Positions 35,647 through 45,603 are shown, counted from the first letter of the stretch. The stretch: DNA of 64,000 nt from Pedobacter panaciterrae (GCF_001636695.1 NZ_LGEL01000018.1:1-64000); one strand, 5' to 3'. A program made the numbers and translations. The notes: generated by a model not told the origin, from the sequence alone.

Positions 35647-35751
35647 AGCTGAATGGAACGTTTTTTGTGTTAAATGACTTGTATTGTAGACTACAAATTT
35701 ATAAATTTATACCTACAAAAAAATTGCAACACACAAAGAACACATATAGTT

Positions 35752-36708
35752 ATGAAACCTAACCATTTATTCACGGGAATGCTCGCCCTAACGGCAATAG
35801 TCGTTACGTCCTGCTCTGCGCCAAGGTATGCGCAGCAAAGTGCCAATAGTGATGATGATGTTTACAGCAGTACAGTAAAGGCACAGGTTTATACCCCTGC
35901 TCCTCAAGTACAGCAGCCTCGATATGATGATCAGCAATATGCTGATGAACAATATGACGAGAGTGATTATTATGGAACAAGTGATCCTTATTATGATCAG
36001 GATTACTCATCTCGTATAAACAGATTTTATTACTCAAGTCCTTTTAGAACCTACTACGATCCATATTATTATTCTGGATGGTATGCAGGTGGCTCACTGG
36101 ATTTTGGATATAGTCCATTCTACAACAGTTACTGGAATTCACCTTATGGAGGCTGGGGATTTGCAAGTTCTCCTTTCTGGGGCTACAACAACTTCGGCTG
36201 GAATAACTACTACGGTGGTGGTTTTTACGGAGGAGGCCTTTGGGGTGGTGGCGGTTTATGGGGTGGAGGACTGTGGGGCGGTGGCTATTACACCGGCAGA
36301 ACTACCAATGTACCAGATTACAGGGCAAGACCATCAATGGGCAGAGAAAACGGTGTTGGAATAAACCGCAGGTATTCCAGACCTGCAACAGCCACACGAG
36401 TGGATGCCAATGGCAACATTGTTCCTAACAGAGCAAGACCTTCAAGAGTGAATCCTGATGGAACAGTTTCATCAAGACCAGCCAGAACGCCGATACAGCC
36501 TGACAACCAAAATTCAAGGCCATCTCGTACTGAAGCTACAAGACCTACAAGAGAAAGTGCTCCTGCACGTCAGCCAGAAAGCAGACCTAGCTACAGCCCT
36601 CCTGCCAGAGAAAGCAGTGGAGGTTCTTCTTCAGGAAGAAGTAGTGGCGGAAGTACTGGTGGCGGCGGCGGCGGTGGCGGCAGATCATCAAGATCCGGAA
36701 GAGGATAA
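35752..36708 (+). CDS. Tyr/Gly-rich secreted lipoprotein
   Basis: A 318-residue lipoprotein: signal peptide with lipobox VVTSC (Cys about residue 21), then low-complexity sequence in three blocks. These are an acidic Tyr/Gln/Asp-rich part (about 25-90), a Tyr/Gly/Trp-rich part (about 95-185) with repeated GGGLWGG units, and an Arg/Ser/Pro-rich tail ending in a run of eight glycines. Proteins like this are often mislabelled as vitellogenin-like in Bacteroidota; the function is unknown, possibly a cell-surface or matrix component. Start chosen at the ATG at 35752, giving a proper signal peptide, rather than 35674. Confidence 0.85.
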   Translation: MKPNHLFTGMLALTAIVVTSCSAPRYAQQSANSDDDVYSSTVKAQVYTPAPQVQQPRYDDQQYADEQYDESDYYGTSDPYYDQDYSSRINRFYYSSPFRTYYDPYYYSGWYAGGSLDFGYSPFYNSYWNSPYGGWGFASSPFWGYNNFGWNNYYGGGFYGGGLWGGGGLWGGGLWGGGYYTGRTTNVPDYRARPSMGRENGVGINRRYSRPATATRVDANGNIVPNRARPSRVNPDGTVSSRPARTPIQPDNQNSRPSRTEATRPTRESAPARQPESRPSYSPPARESSGGSSSGRSSGGSTGGGGGGGGRSSRSGRG

Positions 36709-36714
36709 TTTAAA

Positions 36715-36737
36715 GCACCCTGCATCATGCAGGGTGC
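36715..36737. terminator. Hairpin between the lipoprotein and OmpP1-like genes
   Basis: GCACCCTGCA (36715-36724) and TGCAGGGTGC (36728-36737) make a 10-bp stem with a 3-base loop, 7 bases after the lipoprotein stop. No T-run follows, so it may be a partial terminator or an mRNA 3' stabiliser between two co-directional genes. Confidence 0.5.
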
Positions 36738-36765
36738 ACTTAAAATCTATTATTAAGTAAGATAC

Positions 36766-38250
36766 ATGAAAAAACTGATACTATCTCTGGTGGCTACAGT
36801 AGCCATCTCAGGAACAACATACGCCCAGATTTACTCGCCTGATGCTTTAAAGTTCTCTCAATCGAATTATGGCAGTACATCCAGGTTTAAAAGTATGGGT
36901 GGAGCGCAAATTGGGGTTGGTGGAGATATGAGTTCAATTGGCGGTAACCCGGCAGGACTTGGTCTGTTCACGAAATCTGAATTTAGTTTAACTCCCGAAT
37001 TCAATAATTTCTCTGGAAATGCAAATTTTCTGAACCAAAATACAAAATCTTCAAAAGATAATTTAAACCTGAACCATATCGGTGTTGTTCTTTTTAGTCC
37101 TTCAATTAGAGTAAAAGGACAAGACACTCAAAGAGGTGTGGTTAGCTCTGTATTCGGAATAGCATACAACAGAAATAACGATTTTAGTGCTAATTTCAAA
37201 TATGGAGGAACAAACCCAAATAATTCAATTGTAGATTATTTTGGTGACCTGGCAAATTCAAATGGGCTACCAAATGGCTCTTTGCAAAAGGATGCTTATG
37301 ATGGATACCTTTTAGATTATGACAAAGACAATGATCAATATTTCGCTGCAACCAGGGTACCTAACACACAAAAGAAAAGTGAAGTAAGATCCGGTTCCAC
37401 ATCCGAACTTACTGCATCGGGAGCTATTAATATCTCAAATCAGGTCTATATCGGAGCCAGTGTTTCATTGGTTAATGTCCGTTATATCAACGACAGCGAG
37501 TTTACCGAGTCTGGAACAATGACCGATAACTCAAAATACAACTTATCTTACAGACAAAATCAGGAGTCAAAAGGGTCAGGTTACAATGCCCGCTTAGGGA
37601 TAATTGTCAGACCGGTTGACAACTTTAGAATTGGAGCAACCTTACAGTCTCCGTCATGGATGCTTATAGAAGACAACACCTCTATAGTTTTAGACTCTAG
37701 AATTGTTGGTGGTGAGAATGCAGGAAGCCTTAATGGCATTTCTCAAAACTATCCATTCAATTACCGTGTAAGAACCCCGTTAAAAGGATCTTTGGGTGCT
37801 AGTTATGTAGTTGCAGGTAAAGCGCTAATTTCTGCTGATGTGGATTATGTAGATTACAGTACTATCCGTTTCTCAACCGATCAGGGACTTGATCCATCAA
37901 CTATTGTAGCAGAGAACAATTCTGTGAGAGATAATTACAAACAAGCTGTTAACTTCAGAGTTGGTGCAGAGTATAAAATAGACAATTCAATTAGCTTAAG
38001 AGGCGGTTACGGTGTTAATGGCAGCGCAATACAAGGCGATGACAAAGGTCATTTTGCTACTCAGTTTTACTCGGGTGGACTTGGCTATCGCATCAACAAC
38101 TATTATGTTGACGTTGCTTACCAACGTACAGAAACAAATACAGAATTGTCTCCTTATTTACTTGGAACAAATGACAACCCTCTTGAACCGGTTGCTGACA
38201 TTAAAACTTCTAGAAACAATGTGTTTTTAACCTTTGGATTGAGGTTTTAA
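36766..38250 (+). CDS. OmpP1/FadL-like outer-membrane porin
   Basis: A 494-residue outer-membrane beta-barrel protein of the OmpP1/FadL/TodX family, which moves hydrophobic compounds across the outer membrane. A signal peptide (1-20, ends TTYAQ) is followed by the family-typical start SMGGAQIGVGGDMSSIGGNP and many amphipathic strands, ending in the aromatic C-terminus FLTFGLRF. It is 57 bases downstream of the Tyr/Gly lipoprotein, with a hairpin in between. The substrate is unknown. A palindromic repeat follows its stop. Confidence 0.9.
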   Translation: MKKLILSLVATVAISGTTYAQIYSPDALKFSQSNYGSTSRFKSMGGAQIGVGGDMSSIGGNPAGLGLFTKSEFSLTPEFNNFSGNANFLNQNTKSSKDNLNLNHIGVVLFSPSIRVKGQDTQRGVVSSVFGIAYNRNNDFSANFKYGGTNPNNSIVDYFGDLANSNGLPNGSLQKDAYDGYLLDYDKDNDQYFAATRVPNTQKKSEVRSGSTSELTASGAINISNQVYIGASVSLVNVRYINDSEFTESGTMTDNSKYNLSYRQNQESKGSGYNARLGIIVRPVDNFRIGATLQSPSWMLIEDNTSIVLDSRIVGGENAGSLNGISQNYPFNYRVRTPLKGSLGASYVVAGKALISADVDYVDYSTIRFSTDQGLDPSTIVAENNSVRDNYKQAVNFRVGAEYKIDNSISLRGGYGVNGSAIQGDDKGHFATQFYSGGLGYRINNYYVDVAYQRTETNTELSPYLLGTNDNPLEPVADIKTSRNNVFLTFGLRF

Positions 38251-38275
38251 AAGTTAGTATAATAGCCATTCTTCC

Positions 38276-38366
38276 TCGTCATCTCGACGATAGGAGAGAT
38301 CTCTTGGTAGAGAACTAGCCGCAAATTGGCATAATCAAGAGATCTCTCCTATCGTCGAGATGACGA
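38276..38366. repeat. Palindromic repeat with 31-bp perfect arms (copy c)
   Basis: Left arm 38276-38306 (TCGTCATCTCGACGATAGG and on) is perfectly complementary to the right arm 38336-38366. The 29-base loop contains GCAAATTGGCATAAT, also found in copies d and g. It lies between two convergent genes. Confidence 0.95.
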
Positions 38367-38488
38367 AAGTACCCCCTATAAAATAAACGACTTTCTAACG
38401 ACCCTTGAACGACTCTGAACGACTATTCTCTATTAAAACTCAGTTTTTACCCTCAATACTGACGTATATCAATCTCTTTTCTACTAAA

Positions 38489-40318
38489 CTAGATCACTCC
38501 AAATAAAGAAGCGCCCTTCTTGCCCAACTGGTCTACTTTTTCTTCTATTTCGGGTACTTTCAATAATTCAGGTGCGTGGTGTGGTTTTTTACGTGCATCA
38601 ATGATCACTGACCCATTACAGCCCCAGTGCTTATCCTCAATAAATTCCGAAATACCATGAATATCAGTTGCAGGATTACTACGTGTAAAAGTTACCCATA
38701 CCAGATTGTTTATGTTCTGAGCTGTAAATTCAGCATCATCACAAAGCACAATTAACGGCACTCCACTTAAATCCCTACCCTTTAAAGCAGATTCTAATAG
38801 CGAGACCTCTTCTTTTGCCGCTCTGGCGCTAGTATAAGCCGGAAGCTGCAAAGCCATTACACCTGGAATAGCAAGCTTAACTGCACTAAAATCAGACGGC
38901 ATTACAAAACCTAGTTCAGTAGCGAGCACTCTCTTCTTCTCCCCTGCTGCTGCAAACACTACTTTAGAGCCACTGTTTAATCCCTCGCCACTATAATCTA
39001 AGGTGTCGATAGTTGTTTTGGTATGGAAATGCAGATCCCTTGTAAGATCAATACGTTCCAATACGTGCTGTATGAAATCAGAAAGATCATGAGTATCTAA
39101 CTGTTCATTGTCTTCCCTGGCAGCAATAAACAAGTACTTAGCTAAACTTAACTGATTCTTACCAAGAATATGATTTGCAATAGTTAGTATTTCCTGAGGC
39201 CTCCTTTCTTTAAGATATGGTGTATAACGCTCACTACCGATGGCAAATAATAAAGGGTGTACTCCGGCCGCATCTACTGCATTTACTTCTTTTAATCCAT
39301 GTATTTCTTTAGGTAAAGCCGATCCGGCAATCTCGTGGATCAGGGCACCAAAACTAGTATCCTCTTGTGGTGGTCTGCCTACCACAGTAAACGACCATAT
39401 CGCATCGTTTCGATGATAAACATTATGCACCTTCATTAAAGGAAACGGATGTGTAAGGCTATAATAACCAAGATGGTCACCAAATGGCCCTTCAGGTTTA
39501 TTTTCTTGTGGATAAACAGTACCGGTTATCACAAAATCAGCATCTGCTGAAATGCAAAATCCTTCATCGTCATAAAAATACCTGAACCTCCTGTTACCTA
39601 AAGCCCCTGCGAAAGTCATTTCCGAAAGTCCTTCGGGTAATGGCATTACCGCAGCCAGCGGATGAGAAGGCGGCCCGCCAACAAAAATACTCACCTTTAA
39701 AGGCTGTCCCTTTGCATTAGCTTTTGATTGATGAACTCCTATACCTCTATGTATTTGATAATGTAATCCTATTTCTTTGTTGGTTACATAATCGTTACCT
39801 GCCAGTTGTATTCTGTACATCCCTAGATTGGCGTTCAGAACTCCCGGTTTGTCAATATCTTCAGTATAGACCTGAGGCATGGTAATAAAAGGTCCTCCGT
39901 CCATTGACCAGTTTACAATTTGAGGCAACTCGCTAATGGTAGTTTTACTAAAGCTGGATTTAAACAGACTTTGCTTTAAAGGAAGTGCTGTTAATGCTGT
40001 AAAAGCGATACCAGGTAATTTGAAAGGATTTTTCAATGCTTTAACAGGGTCTGACCTGAGATTTACCAGCTGTTCAACCTTAGGCAAGCTATCGCGAAAC
40101 ATAAATTTAGAACGCTCCAATGTTCCAAACAGATTAGAAACTGCGGGGAACTTACTTCCTTTAACTTTTTCGAAGTACAATGCAGGACCCTGTTGCTCAT
40201 ATACCCTAAGGTGTATTGCAGCCATTTCAAGATAAGGATCAACCTCTTCTTTTATCCTAATTAAATGCCCATGCTTTTCCAGATCGGCAACGCAGTCTGC
40301 TAAACTTTTATATCCCAT
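38489..40318 (-). CDS. UbiD-family decarboxylase (menaquinone-pathway type)
   Basis: A 609-residue enzyme of the UbiD family, decarboxylating aromatic or unsaturated acids with prenylated FMN. Family motifs are visible: PLKVSIFVGGPPSHPLAAV, PEGPFGDHLGYYSLTHPFP, SFTVVGRPPQEDTSFG, then the C-terminal part with HWGCNGSVIIDARKKPHHAP. It is longer than E. coli UbiD. Bacteroidota make menaquinone, so a role there is plausible, but no other quinone gene or ubiX is in the window. Convergent with the OmpP1-like gene. Confidence 0.9.
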   Translation of the reverse strand: MGYKSLADCVADLEKHGHLIRIKEEVDPYLEMAAIHLRVYEQQGPALYFEKVKGSKFPAVSNLFGTLERSKFMFRDSLPKVEQLVNLRSDPVKALKNPFKLPGIAFTALTALPLKQSLFKSSFSKTTISELPQIVNWSMDGGPFITMPQVYTEDIDKPGVLNANLGMYRIQLAGNDYVTNKEIGLHYQIHRGIGVHQSKANAKGQPLKVSIFVGGPPSHPLAAVMPLPEGLSEMTFAGALGNRRFRYFYDDEGFCISADADFVITGTVYPQENKPEGPFGDHLGYYSLTHPFPLMKVHNVYHRNDAIWSFTVVGRPPQEDTSFGALIHEIAGSALPKEIHGLKEVNAVDAAGVHPLLFAIGSERYTPYLKERRPQEILTIANHILGKNQLSLAKYLFIAAREDNEQLDTHDLSDFIQHVLERIDLTRDLHFHTKTTIDTLDYSGEGLNSGSKVVFAAAGEKKRVLATELGFVMPSDFSAVKLAIPGVMALQLPAYTSARAAKEEVSLLESALKGRDLSGVPLIVLCDDAEFTAQNINNLVWVTFTRSNPATDIHGISEFIEDKHWGCNGSVIIDARKKPHHAPELLKVPEIEEKVDQLGKKGASLFGVI

Positions 40319-40433
40319 TACACGCCAAAGATATTAAAGAACTTGATATAAAACACGTAATGCTGAGCCCCTAACAGCAGAAAGGCCCAAAAAGATGATA
40401 ATAAGAATCTTGTATGATAATGGTATAATATAA

Positions 40434-40531
40434 GTCGTCATCTATACGATAGGAGAGATCTCTTGATAACGAAGTAGCCTTGAAGCAAACCGGCATAACC
40501 AAGTGATCTCTCCTATCGTCGAGATGACGAC
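40434..40531. repeat. Palindromic repeat (copy d)
   Basis: Arms 40434-40465 and 40500-40531, 32 bases each, with three mismatches (TATACGA against TCGTCGA, and CAAGTGATC). The loop has GCAAACCGGCATAAC, a variant of the loop in copies c and g. It lies between the starts and ends of two leftward genes. Confidence 0.9.
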
Positions 40532-40569
40532 CTTTTTAAGGCGACGCCTATATATTATATATATTATAC

Positions 40570-41049
40570 TTACTTTTTGCCCGCAAATGAACGAAGCATC
40601 CAGGTATTTTTCTCTTTAAACTGCATAAATCTGTTTACCATATCATTAGAACCGTCATCACCGGCTTTATTGGTTGCTTCAAGCAGATCGCGTTCTATCT
40701 CAATTAGTTTAGCCATATCATCCAGAATGGCATCAACCATATCCAGATCCTTTAACCCTATCGTATCAATTTCTTTTATTGTAGATTCTTTAATGTAATC
40801 AGCAAAACGACTATGAGGTGGCTTACCAAGGGTTAAAACACGCTCGGCAATTTCATCAATTGTAAGCTGTGCATTGGTATATAATTCTTCAAACTTAATG
40901 TGCAGTGTAAAAAAATTCTGACCTTTAATATTCCAGTGGCACCCTCTTAATTTCTGATAATGAACGTGGTAGTTTGCTAAGTAGTCATTAAGCATATCTA
41001 CAACAGGTTTTACTTTCTTTTCATTTAAACTGATTTCTTTTGCGTCCAT
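40570..41049 (-). CDS. dps: Dps-family ferritin-like DNA-protection protein
   Basis: A 159-residue four-helix ferritin-like protein that oxidises and stores iron and protects DNA in stress. The Dps ferroxidase residues are visible: YHVHYQKLRGCHWNIKGQNF (conserved H-x-x-W), FFTLHIKFEELY, and later the ERDLLE helix. The N-terminus is short, so DNA binding may be weak. The start has an AT-rich upstream region; a palindromic repeat lies after the stop. Confidence 0.94.
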   Translation of the reverse strand: MDAKEISLNEKKVKPVVDMLNDYLANYHVHYQKLRGCHWNIKGQNFFTLHIKFEELYTNAQLTIDEIAERVLTLGKPPHSRFADYIKESTIKEIDTIGLKDLDMVDAILDDMAKLIEIERDLLEATNKAGDDGSNDMVNRFMQFKEKNTWMLRSFAGKK

Positions 41050-41229
41050 AGTATTTATTTTTTTATTTTGTCACCCTTATAGGAATTGAAAATATAACAA
41101 TGCCTAATTAAAATGGTTTGAAAAATGTTCACAACATACAATAGTAAATCATAAGAAACGTTTATAGTATCAATTCAGGGGTTATTTTTATTATTCGTAT
41201 AATTGCGAAATTACTTTATCAGAAAATTA

Positions 41230-42417
41230 ATGTATAAATATTATATAGTATCATTCTTTGCCGTACTTCTTAATTTAACAGCTGCCAAAGCAACCACCAG
41301 AGATTCAATCGGTGTTGAAAATTATAATGGTAAGAAATTGATCGTCCACAAGGTTGTCGCAAAAGACACCTACTATTCAATAGGAAGAAGATACAATGTT
41401 GTTCCTAAATACATCATGACATTTAACGACAACAAGTACCTTCAAATTGGTGTCATCATTAAAGTACCTACAGAAATACCTTTTGCAGCTAACACCAGTA
41501 TTACCACGAGCACAAAAGAAACATCAACTCAAGCCGTTACAGATACACCTGCCGAACCCAATCTTGTAGAGCATGCGGTACAGAAAAAAGAGAATCTTAA
41601 TATGCTGGCCGAAAAATACGGCACTACAGTAAACGAAATAAAAAGAGTTAATAACCTTCGGTCTATAAACTTACAAATTGGTCAGGTACTAAAAATTCCT
41701 GCTACCAAATCGCCTGATGGGACACCTTTAGAAACAGTAGATCCTGAAAAGATCAACACTCCTCCTGTAGAAAGTACTGCAAAAGATCCAGTGGCCATTG
41801 GGGTAAAAAAGGACACTGTCAAATCTACACCAATTAAGCCAGACACAGCAAAGCCCGATTCGGCCAAACAAGATAACGAACCATTATTGGTACACACCGT
41901 TGCTTCAAATGAAACAATGTACTCTATTGCAACCAGGTACAAGTTAACAATGGACCAATTAAAGGCTAAAAACAACCTGACAGATAATTCTTTAAGTGTT
42001 GGTCAAAAATTATTAATTAGAGGTCAGTACCCGGTAGCTCCTGTACACCCAGAGCATACGGCAAATACCGACACCCTTAATTCTATTAAAGATCCATCGT
42101 TAAAATATGCTGCAAGCAGATATGGATTAAACCAGATCGAGGAAAAAGGAACAGCTGTATGGATTACAGATAGCGATCTTGATCCAAGCAAAATGCTGGT
42201 TTTACACCGTACAGCTCCAATTGGTACAGTAATGAAAATTACTAACCCTATGAGTAACAGGTCCGCCTTCGCAAAAGTTGTTGGTAAATTTTCTGAAAAT
42301 GAGTCTACAAAAGATGTTATAATTGTAATGACTAAAGCAGTTGCTACGGCACTAGGCGCTTTAGACAAAAGATTTTATTGCAATTTAACATACGGCGGAC
42401 AAGAGAATGAACAATAA
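41230..42417 (+). CDS. Secreted protein with three LysM domains and an RlpA-like C-terminus
   Basis: A 395-residue secreted protein. The signal peptide is at residues 1-22. LysM domains are at about 35-80 (VAKDTYYSIGRRYNVVPKYI), 113-158 (VQKKENLNMLAEKYGTTVNE) and 220-268 (VASNETMYSIATRYKLTMDQ), bound by Thr/Pro/Lys linkers. The last 110 residues (GTAVWITDSDLDPSKMLVLH) look like a double-psi beta-barrel as in RlpA. It probably binds peptidoglycan. Start at the ATG at 41230; an in-frame TTG at 41203 would spoil the signal peptide. It overlaps the uridine kinase start by 11 bases. Confidence 0.88.
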   Translation: MYKYYIVSFFAVLLNLTAAKATTRDSIGVENYNGKKLIVHKVVAKDTYYSIGRRYNVVPKYIMTFNDNKYLQIGVIIKVPTEIPFAANTSITTSTKETSTQAVTDTPAEPNLVEHAVQKKENLNMLAEKYGTTVNEIKRVNNLRSINLQIGQVLKIPATKSPDGTPLETVDPEKINTPPVESTAKDPVAIGVKKDTVKSTPIKPDTAKPDSAKQDNEPLLVHTVASNETMYSIATRYKLTMDQLKAKNNLTDNSLSVGQKLLIRGQYPVAPVHPEHTANTDTLNSIKDPSLKYAASRYGLNQIEEKGTAVWITDSDLDPSKMLVLHRTAPIGTVMKITNPMSNRSAFAKVVGKFSENESTKDVIIVMTKAVATALGALDKRFYCNLTYGGQENEQ

Positions 42418-43060
42418 TAAGCCCTTTATTATCGGTATTGCGGGTGGTAGTGGATCCGGTAAAACCTTCTTTTTGAACTGTTTTCTGCATCATTTCAAAA
42501 ATGATGAGGTAACATTGATTTCACAGGATGATTATTACATCCCGGCAGGTGAAATGACTCAGGAAGAGAATAAATTATACAATTTTGACTTGCCATCAAC
42601 CATCGATGACCAGCAGTTTCTGCTTGATATTAAGAAACTCCTGAAAGGGGAAGTTGTTTATAAAAAGGAATACAACTTCAACAACCCATTAGCAATAACC
42701 AAGATACTGGAAATTAACCCTGCACCAATTATTATTGTTGAGGGACTTTTTATCCTGCATTTTAAAGGAATTGCGGAACTTCTTGATCATAGAATTTTTG
42801 TTGACGCAGATGACGCTGTAGCGTTGGATCGTAGAATTAAACGTGACGGTATGGAACGCGGATACCCCGAAGAAGATGTACTTTATAAATGGCATAATCA
42901 CGTGGTTCCTGCCTATAAAGAGTTCTTACTTCCTTATAAAGACGAATGCGATCAGATTATCATCAACAATCATGATACACCGGATGATATCATCAAAATA
43001 ACAGAAGAGATATCAGTAGATCTGAAAGTAAAATATTGTAAACATAAACAGGCTGAATAA
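42407..43060 (+). CDS. udk: Uridine kinase
   Basis: Phosphorylates uridine/cytidine in pyrimidine salvage. A 217-residue P-loop NMP-kinase-like protein with Walker A GIAGGSGSGKTF, then SQDDYYIP, NFDLPSTIDD and IVEGLFILHF, and lid-like DRRIKRDGMERGYPEED. Length is normal. It begins inside the end of the LysM gene (11-base overlap), so translation is coupled. Its last codons and stop lie within a long hairpin (43038-43076). Confidence 0.94.
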   Translation: MNNNKPFIIGIAGGSGSGKTFFLNCFLHHFKNDEVTLISQDDYYIPAGEMTQEENKLYNFDLPSTIDDQQFLLDIKKLLKGEVVYKKEYNFNNPLAITKILEINPAPIIIVEGLFILHFKGIAELLDHRIFVDADDAVALDRRIKRDGMERGYPEEDVLYKWHNHVVPAYKEFLLPYKDECDQIIINNHDTPDDIIKITEEISVDLKVKYCKHKQAE

Positions 43061-43076
43061 GCCTGTTTATGTTTAC
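43038..43076. terminator. Bidirectional terminator-like hairpin including the udk stop codon
   Basis: GTAAACATAAACAGGC (43038-43053) and GCCTGTTTATGTTTAC (43061-43076) form perfect 16-bp arms with a 7-base loop that holds the TAA stop. It separates the convergent genes udk and CoA-transferase subunit B. There is no strong T-run. Confidence 0.65.
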
Positions 43077-43086
43077 TAAAATAAGA

Positions 43087-43746
43087 TTAATCGATAATCA
43101 TTTCAGGCGCATTATCATCAGCAAAAAGTTTACCTGCAGTAGCTTGTCTGATGTAATCAACACTAACGCCTGGTGCCCTTTCAACCAATTTAAAACCACC
43201 TTCTGGCAATATATCAAGTACAGCTAATTCTGTTACCACTTTTCTTATGCAGCTTACACCAGTAAGGGGTAAAGAGCATTTCGGCAACAATTTACTTTCA
43301 CCAGCTTTATTTACGTGTTGCATAGCAACAATAATATTCTTTGCAGAGGCAACAAGATCCATGGCCCCTCCCATTCCTTTTACCATTTTACCTGGTATTT
43401 TCCAGTTGGCTATATCGCCATTTTCTGACACCTCCATGGCTCCTAAAATCGTCAGGTCAATCTTCTGACTTCTGATCATTCCAAAGCTCATCGCAGAATC
43501 GAATATAGATGATCCGGGTAAAGTAGTAATGGTTTGCTTACCCGCATTAATCAAATCTGCATCTTCTTCACCTTCAAAGGGAAAAGGTCCCATGCCCAGC
43601 AAACCATTTTCGGATTGAAGTACCACATTAATTCCTTCAGGTATAAAATTAGCTACCAGCGTAGGAATACCAATTCCTAAATTCACATAGTAACCGTCCT
43701 TTATCTCTTTTGCGATACGTTTCGCAATACCATTCTTATCGAGCAT
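43087..43746 (-). CDS. scoB: 3-oxoacid CoA-transferase subunit B
   Basis: The 219-residue beta subunit of a succinyl-CoA:3-oxoacid-type CoA-transferase. The N-terminal part shows GYYVNLGIGIPTLVANFI, then the catalytic glutamate in LQSENGLLGMGPFP, then GGAMDLVASAKNIIVAMQH. It works as a heterodimer with the adjacent subunit A (17 bases upstream). It activates acetoacetate or similar acids to CoA esters; the thiolase at 24.1 kb could act next, although unlinked. Confidence 0.94.
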   Translation of the reverse strand: MLDKNGIAKRIAKEIKDGYYVNLGIGIPTLVANFIPEGINVVLQSENGLLGMGPFPFEGEEDADLINAGKQTITTLPGSSIFDSAMSFGMIRSQKIDLTILGAMEVSENGDIANWKIPGKMVKGMGGAMDLVASAKNIIVAMQHVNKAGESKLLPKCSLPLTGVSCIRKVVTELAVLDILPEGGFKLVERAPGVSVDYIRQATAGKLFADDNAPEMIID

Positions 43747-43763
43747 ATAAATATATTATAGAA

Positions 43764-44465
43764 TTAATTTCTTGGTCTAACTGTGCGTTGTTCTATTCTT
43801 TTCTCATAGTTAGCACCCTGAAAAATACGGTGCACATAAACACCAGGGGTATGAATATGATCAGGATCTAGTACTCCCGGCTCTACAAGTTCTTCCACTT
43901 CAGCAATAGTAATTTTTCCGGCCATAGCCATTACGGGGTTAAAATTCCGACTGGTAGATCTAAAGATCAGATTCCCTGCAGTATCGCCTTTCCAGGCTTT
44001 TACCAAAGCAAAATCAGCATCAAAAGCATACTCCATCAGGTAATCTTTACCATTAAAGTTTCTGGTTTCCTTACCTTCGGCAACTTCGGTTCCTACACCT
44101 GCAGGTGTAAATATAGCAGGCATACCATAACCGGCTGCCATACACCTTGTAGCTAAGGTACCTTGAGGAATCAGCTCCACTTCCAGCTCACCACTCAGTA
44201 GCTGACGTTCAAATTCTGCATTTTCCCCAACATAAGATGAGATCATCTTTTTGACCTGGTGCTGTTGCAACATCAAGCCAATACCAAAGTCATCAACGCC
44301 GGCATTATTTGAGATACAGGTTAACTCTTTAACCCCTTTTCTTACCAGCGCAGCAATACAATTTTCGGGTATTCCACACAAACCAAAGCCTCCAAGCATT
44401 AAAGTACTACCGTTTTTTATGTCACTGATGGCTTCATCAGCACCTGCTACTACTTTGTTTATCAT
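43764..44465 (-). CDS. scoA: 3-oxoacid CoA-transferase subunit A
   Basis: The 233-residue alpha subunit of the same CoA-transferase. Motifs: [20 protein letters not shown] (CoA-binding glycine loop), [30 protein letters not shown], and [20 protein letters not shown]. It is the first gene of the leftward A-B pair and is co-translated with B from one transcript by position. Confidence 0.94.
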   Translation of the reverse strand: MINKVVAGADEAISDIKNGSTLMLGGFGLCGIPENCIAALVRKGVKELTCISNNAGVDDFGIGLMLQQHQVKKMISSYVGENAEFERQLLSGELEVELIPQGTLATRCMAAGYGMPAIFTPAGVGTEVAEGKETRNFNGKDYLMEYAFDADFALVKAWKGDTAGNLIFRSTSRNFNPVMAMAGKITIAEVEELVEPGVLDPDHIHTPGVYVHRIFQGANYEKRIEQRTVRPRN

Positions 44466-44514
44466 ACTAAAAGTTTTGTTACTAAATTATAGTATAAATT
44501 ATGTTAGAACCAAA

Positions 44515-45603
44515 CTATTTCGTTATTTCTATAATTTTATCATCACTGCCATTACTACTTCCAATATATATCTTCCCATCAGGGCTTGTACATATTGCCC
44601 TAAGCCTTCCGTACTCATTTACAAGATAATCCTTACTGGTATCTATCTTATCACCGGTCTCATTAAGTTTTAACTGAGTCAATTTAGAAGCCTTTAAGCT
44701 AACCAGCAACAAAGAATTTTTCCATTCAGGGATAAGATCTCCATTGTAATAAGTTAAGCCACTGGTGGCTATAGTGGGTGTCCATGCCTGAATAGGTTCT
44801 ACCACATTATTCGCAGTACAAAATGCTTTTTCAGACTCCTTATCACAATAGCCCTCAACCTTTGGCCAACCGTAGTTTCGCCCCTTCAGAATAATGTTTA
44901 CTTCATCATCGTTATTAGGGCCATGTTCCGATTCGTATAATTTACCATTTGCAAATACTAAGCCTTGTGGGTTTCTATGGCCCAAACTCCATACCCTGCT
45001 ACCCGCAACCGGATTATCGGCAGGTATAGTACCATCAAGATTTACCCTGAGTATTTTGCCCGACAAAGAATTCATGTTTTGTGCATTGTCGGCCTCACTT
45101 GCATCGCCGGTAGTAATCAGGAGTTTTTTATCTGCCGTAATCAGCAGCCTGGAGCCATTATGTATAGATGCTGCCGGAATTTGATCAAGAATAATCGTAG
45201 GCGAATTCAGCGTACCATTTGAGTAGGTAAACCTAACTACCTTTCCCTGATAATTTGAACCATAATCGTAAACTACATAAACCCATGGGTTAGTTTCAAA
45301 CTCGGGATTTATGACCATACCCAATAAACCACCTTCACCTTTTGATACCACTTCGGTAATGGTATGAAGAGCCGTTACAGCACCTGTCTCCGGGTTTATC
45401 CTGCTAATCTTACCTGAGCGTTCTGTAATCCACAGTTGCTTATCAGGACCATACGCTATTTCCCAAACGTGCGACAGCCCTTTGGCTAAAACCTTAGTTT
45501 TAATGTCAACATCACCAGGGTTTTGTGAATCTCCGGATTTGTTTTTCTTACAGGAAGACACACTCATAAGGAGCGCACACAGACTTACAACTAATAACTT
45601 CAT
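44515..45603 (-). CDS. PQQ-dependent sugar dehydrogenase-like lipoprotein
   Basis: A 362-residue six-bladed beta-propeller of the soluble glucose/aldose sugar dehydrogenase family (YliI type). A lipobox is seen at MSVSSC (Cys about 18), so the protein should be anchored on the periplasmic or outer side. Propeller motifs: HVWEIAYGPDKQLWITERSG, EGGLLGMVINPEF, VWSLGHRNPQGLVFANGKLY, and ESEHGPNNDDEVNII. Whether it binds PQQ in vivo is unknown; no pqq genes are here. Confidence 0.92.
   Translation of the reverse strand: MKLLVVSLCALLMSVSSCKKNKSGDSQNPGDVDIKTKVLAKGLSHVWEIAYGPDKQLWITERSGKISRINPETGAVTALHTITEVVSKGEGGLLGMVINPEFETNPWVYVVYDYGSNYQGKVVRFTYSNGTLNSPTIILDQIPAASIHNGSRLLITADKKLLITTGDASEADNAQNMNSLSGKILRVNLDGTIPADNPVAGSRVWSLGHRNPQGLVFANGKLYESEHGPNNDDEVNIILKGRNYGWPKVEGYCDKESEKAFCTANNVVEPIQAWTPTIATSGLTYYNGDLIPEWKNSLLLVSLKASKLTQLKLNETGDKIDTSKDYLVNEYGRLRAICTSPDGKIYIGSSNGSDDKIIEITK

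Noticed and set aside
36083-36760. Overlapping plus-strand frames within the Tyr/Gly-rich lipoprotein gene
   Set aside because: Other-frame readings of the GGT/GGC repeats; the lipoprotein frame has a proper signal and lipobox.
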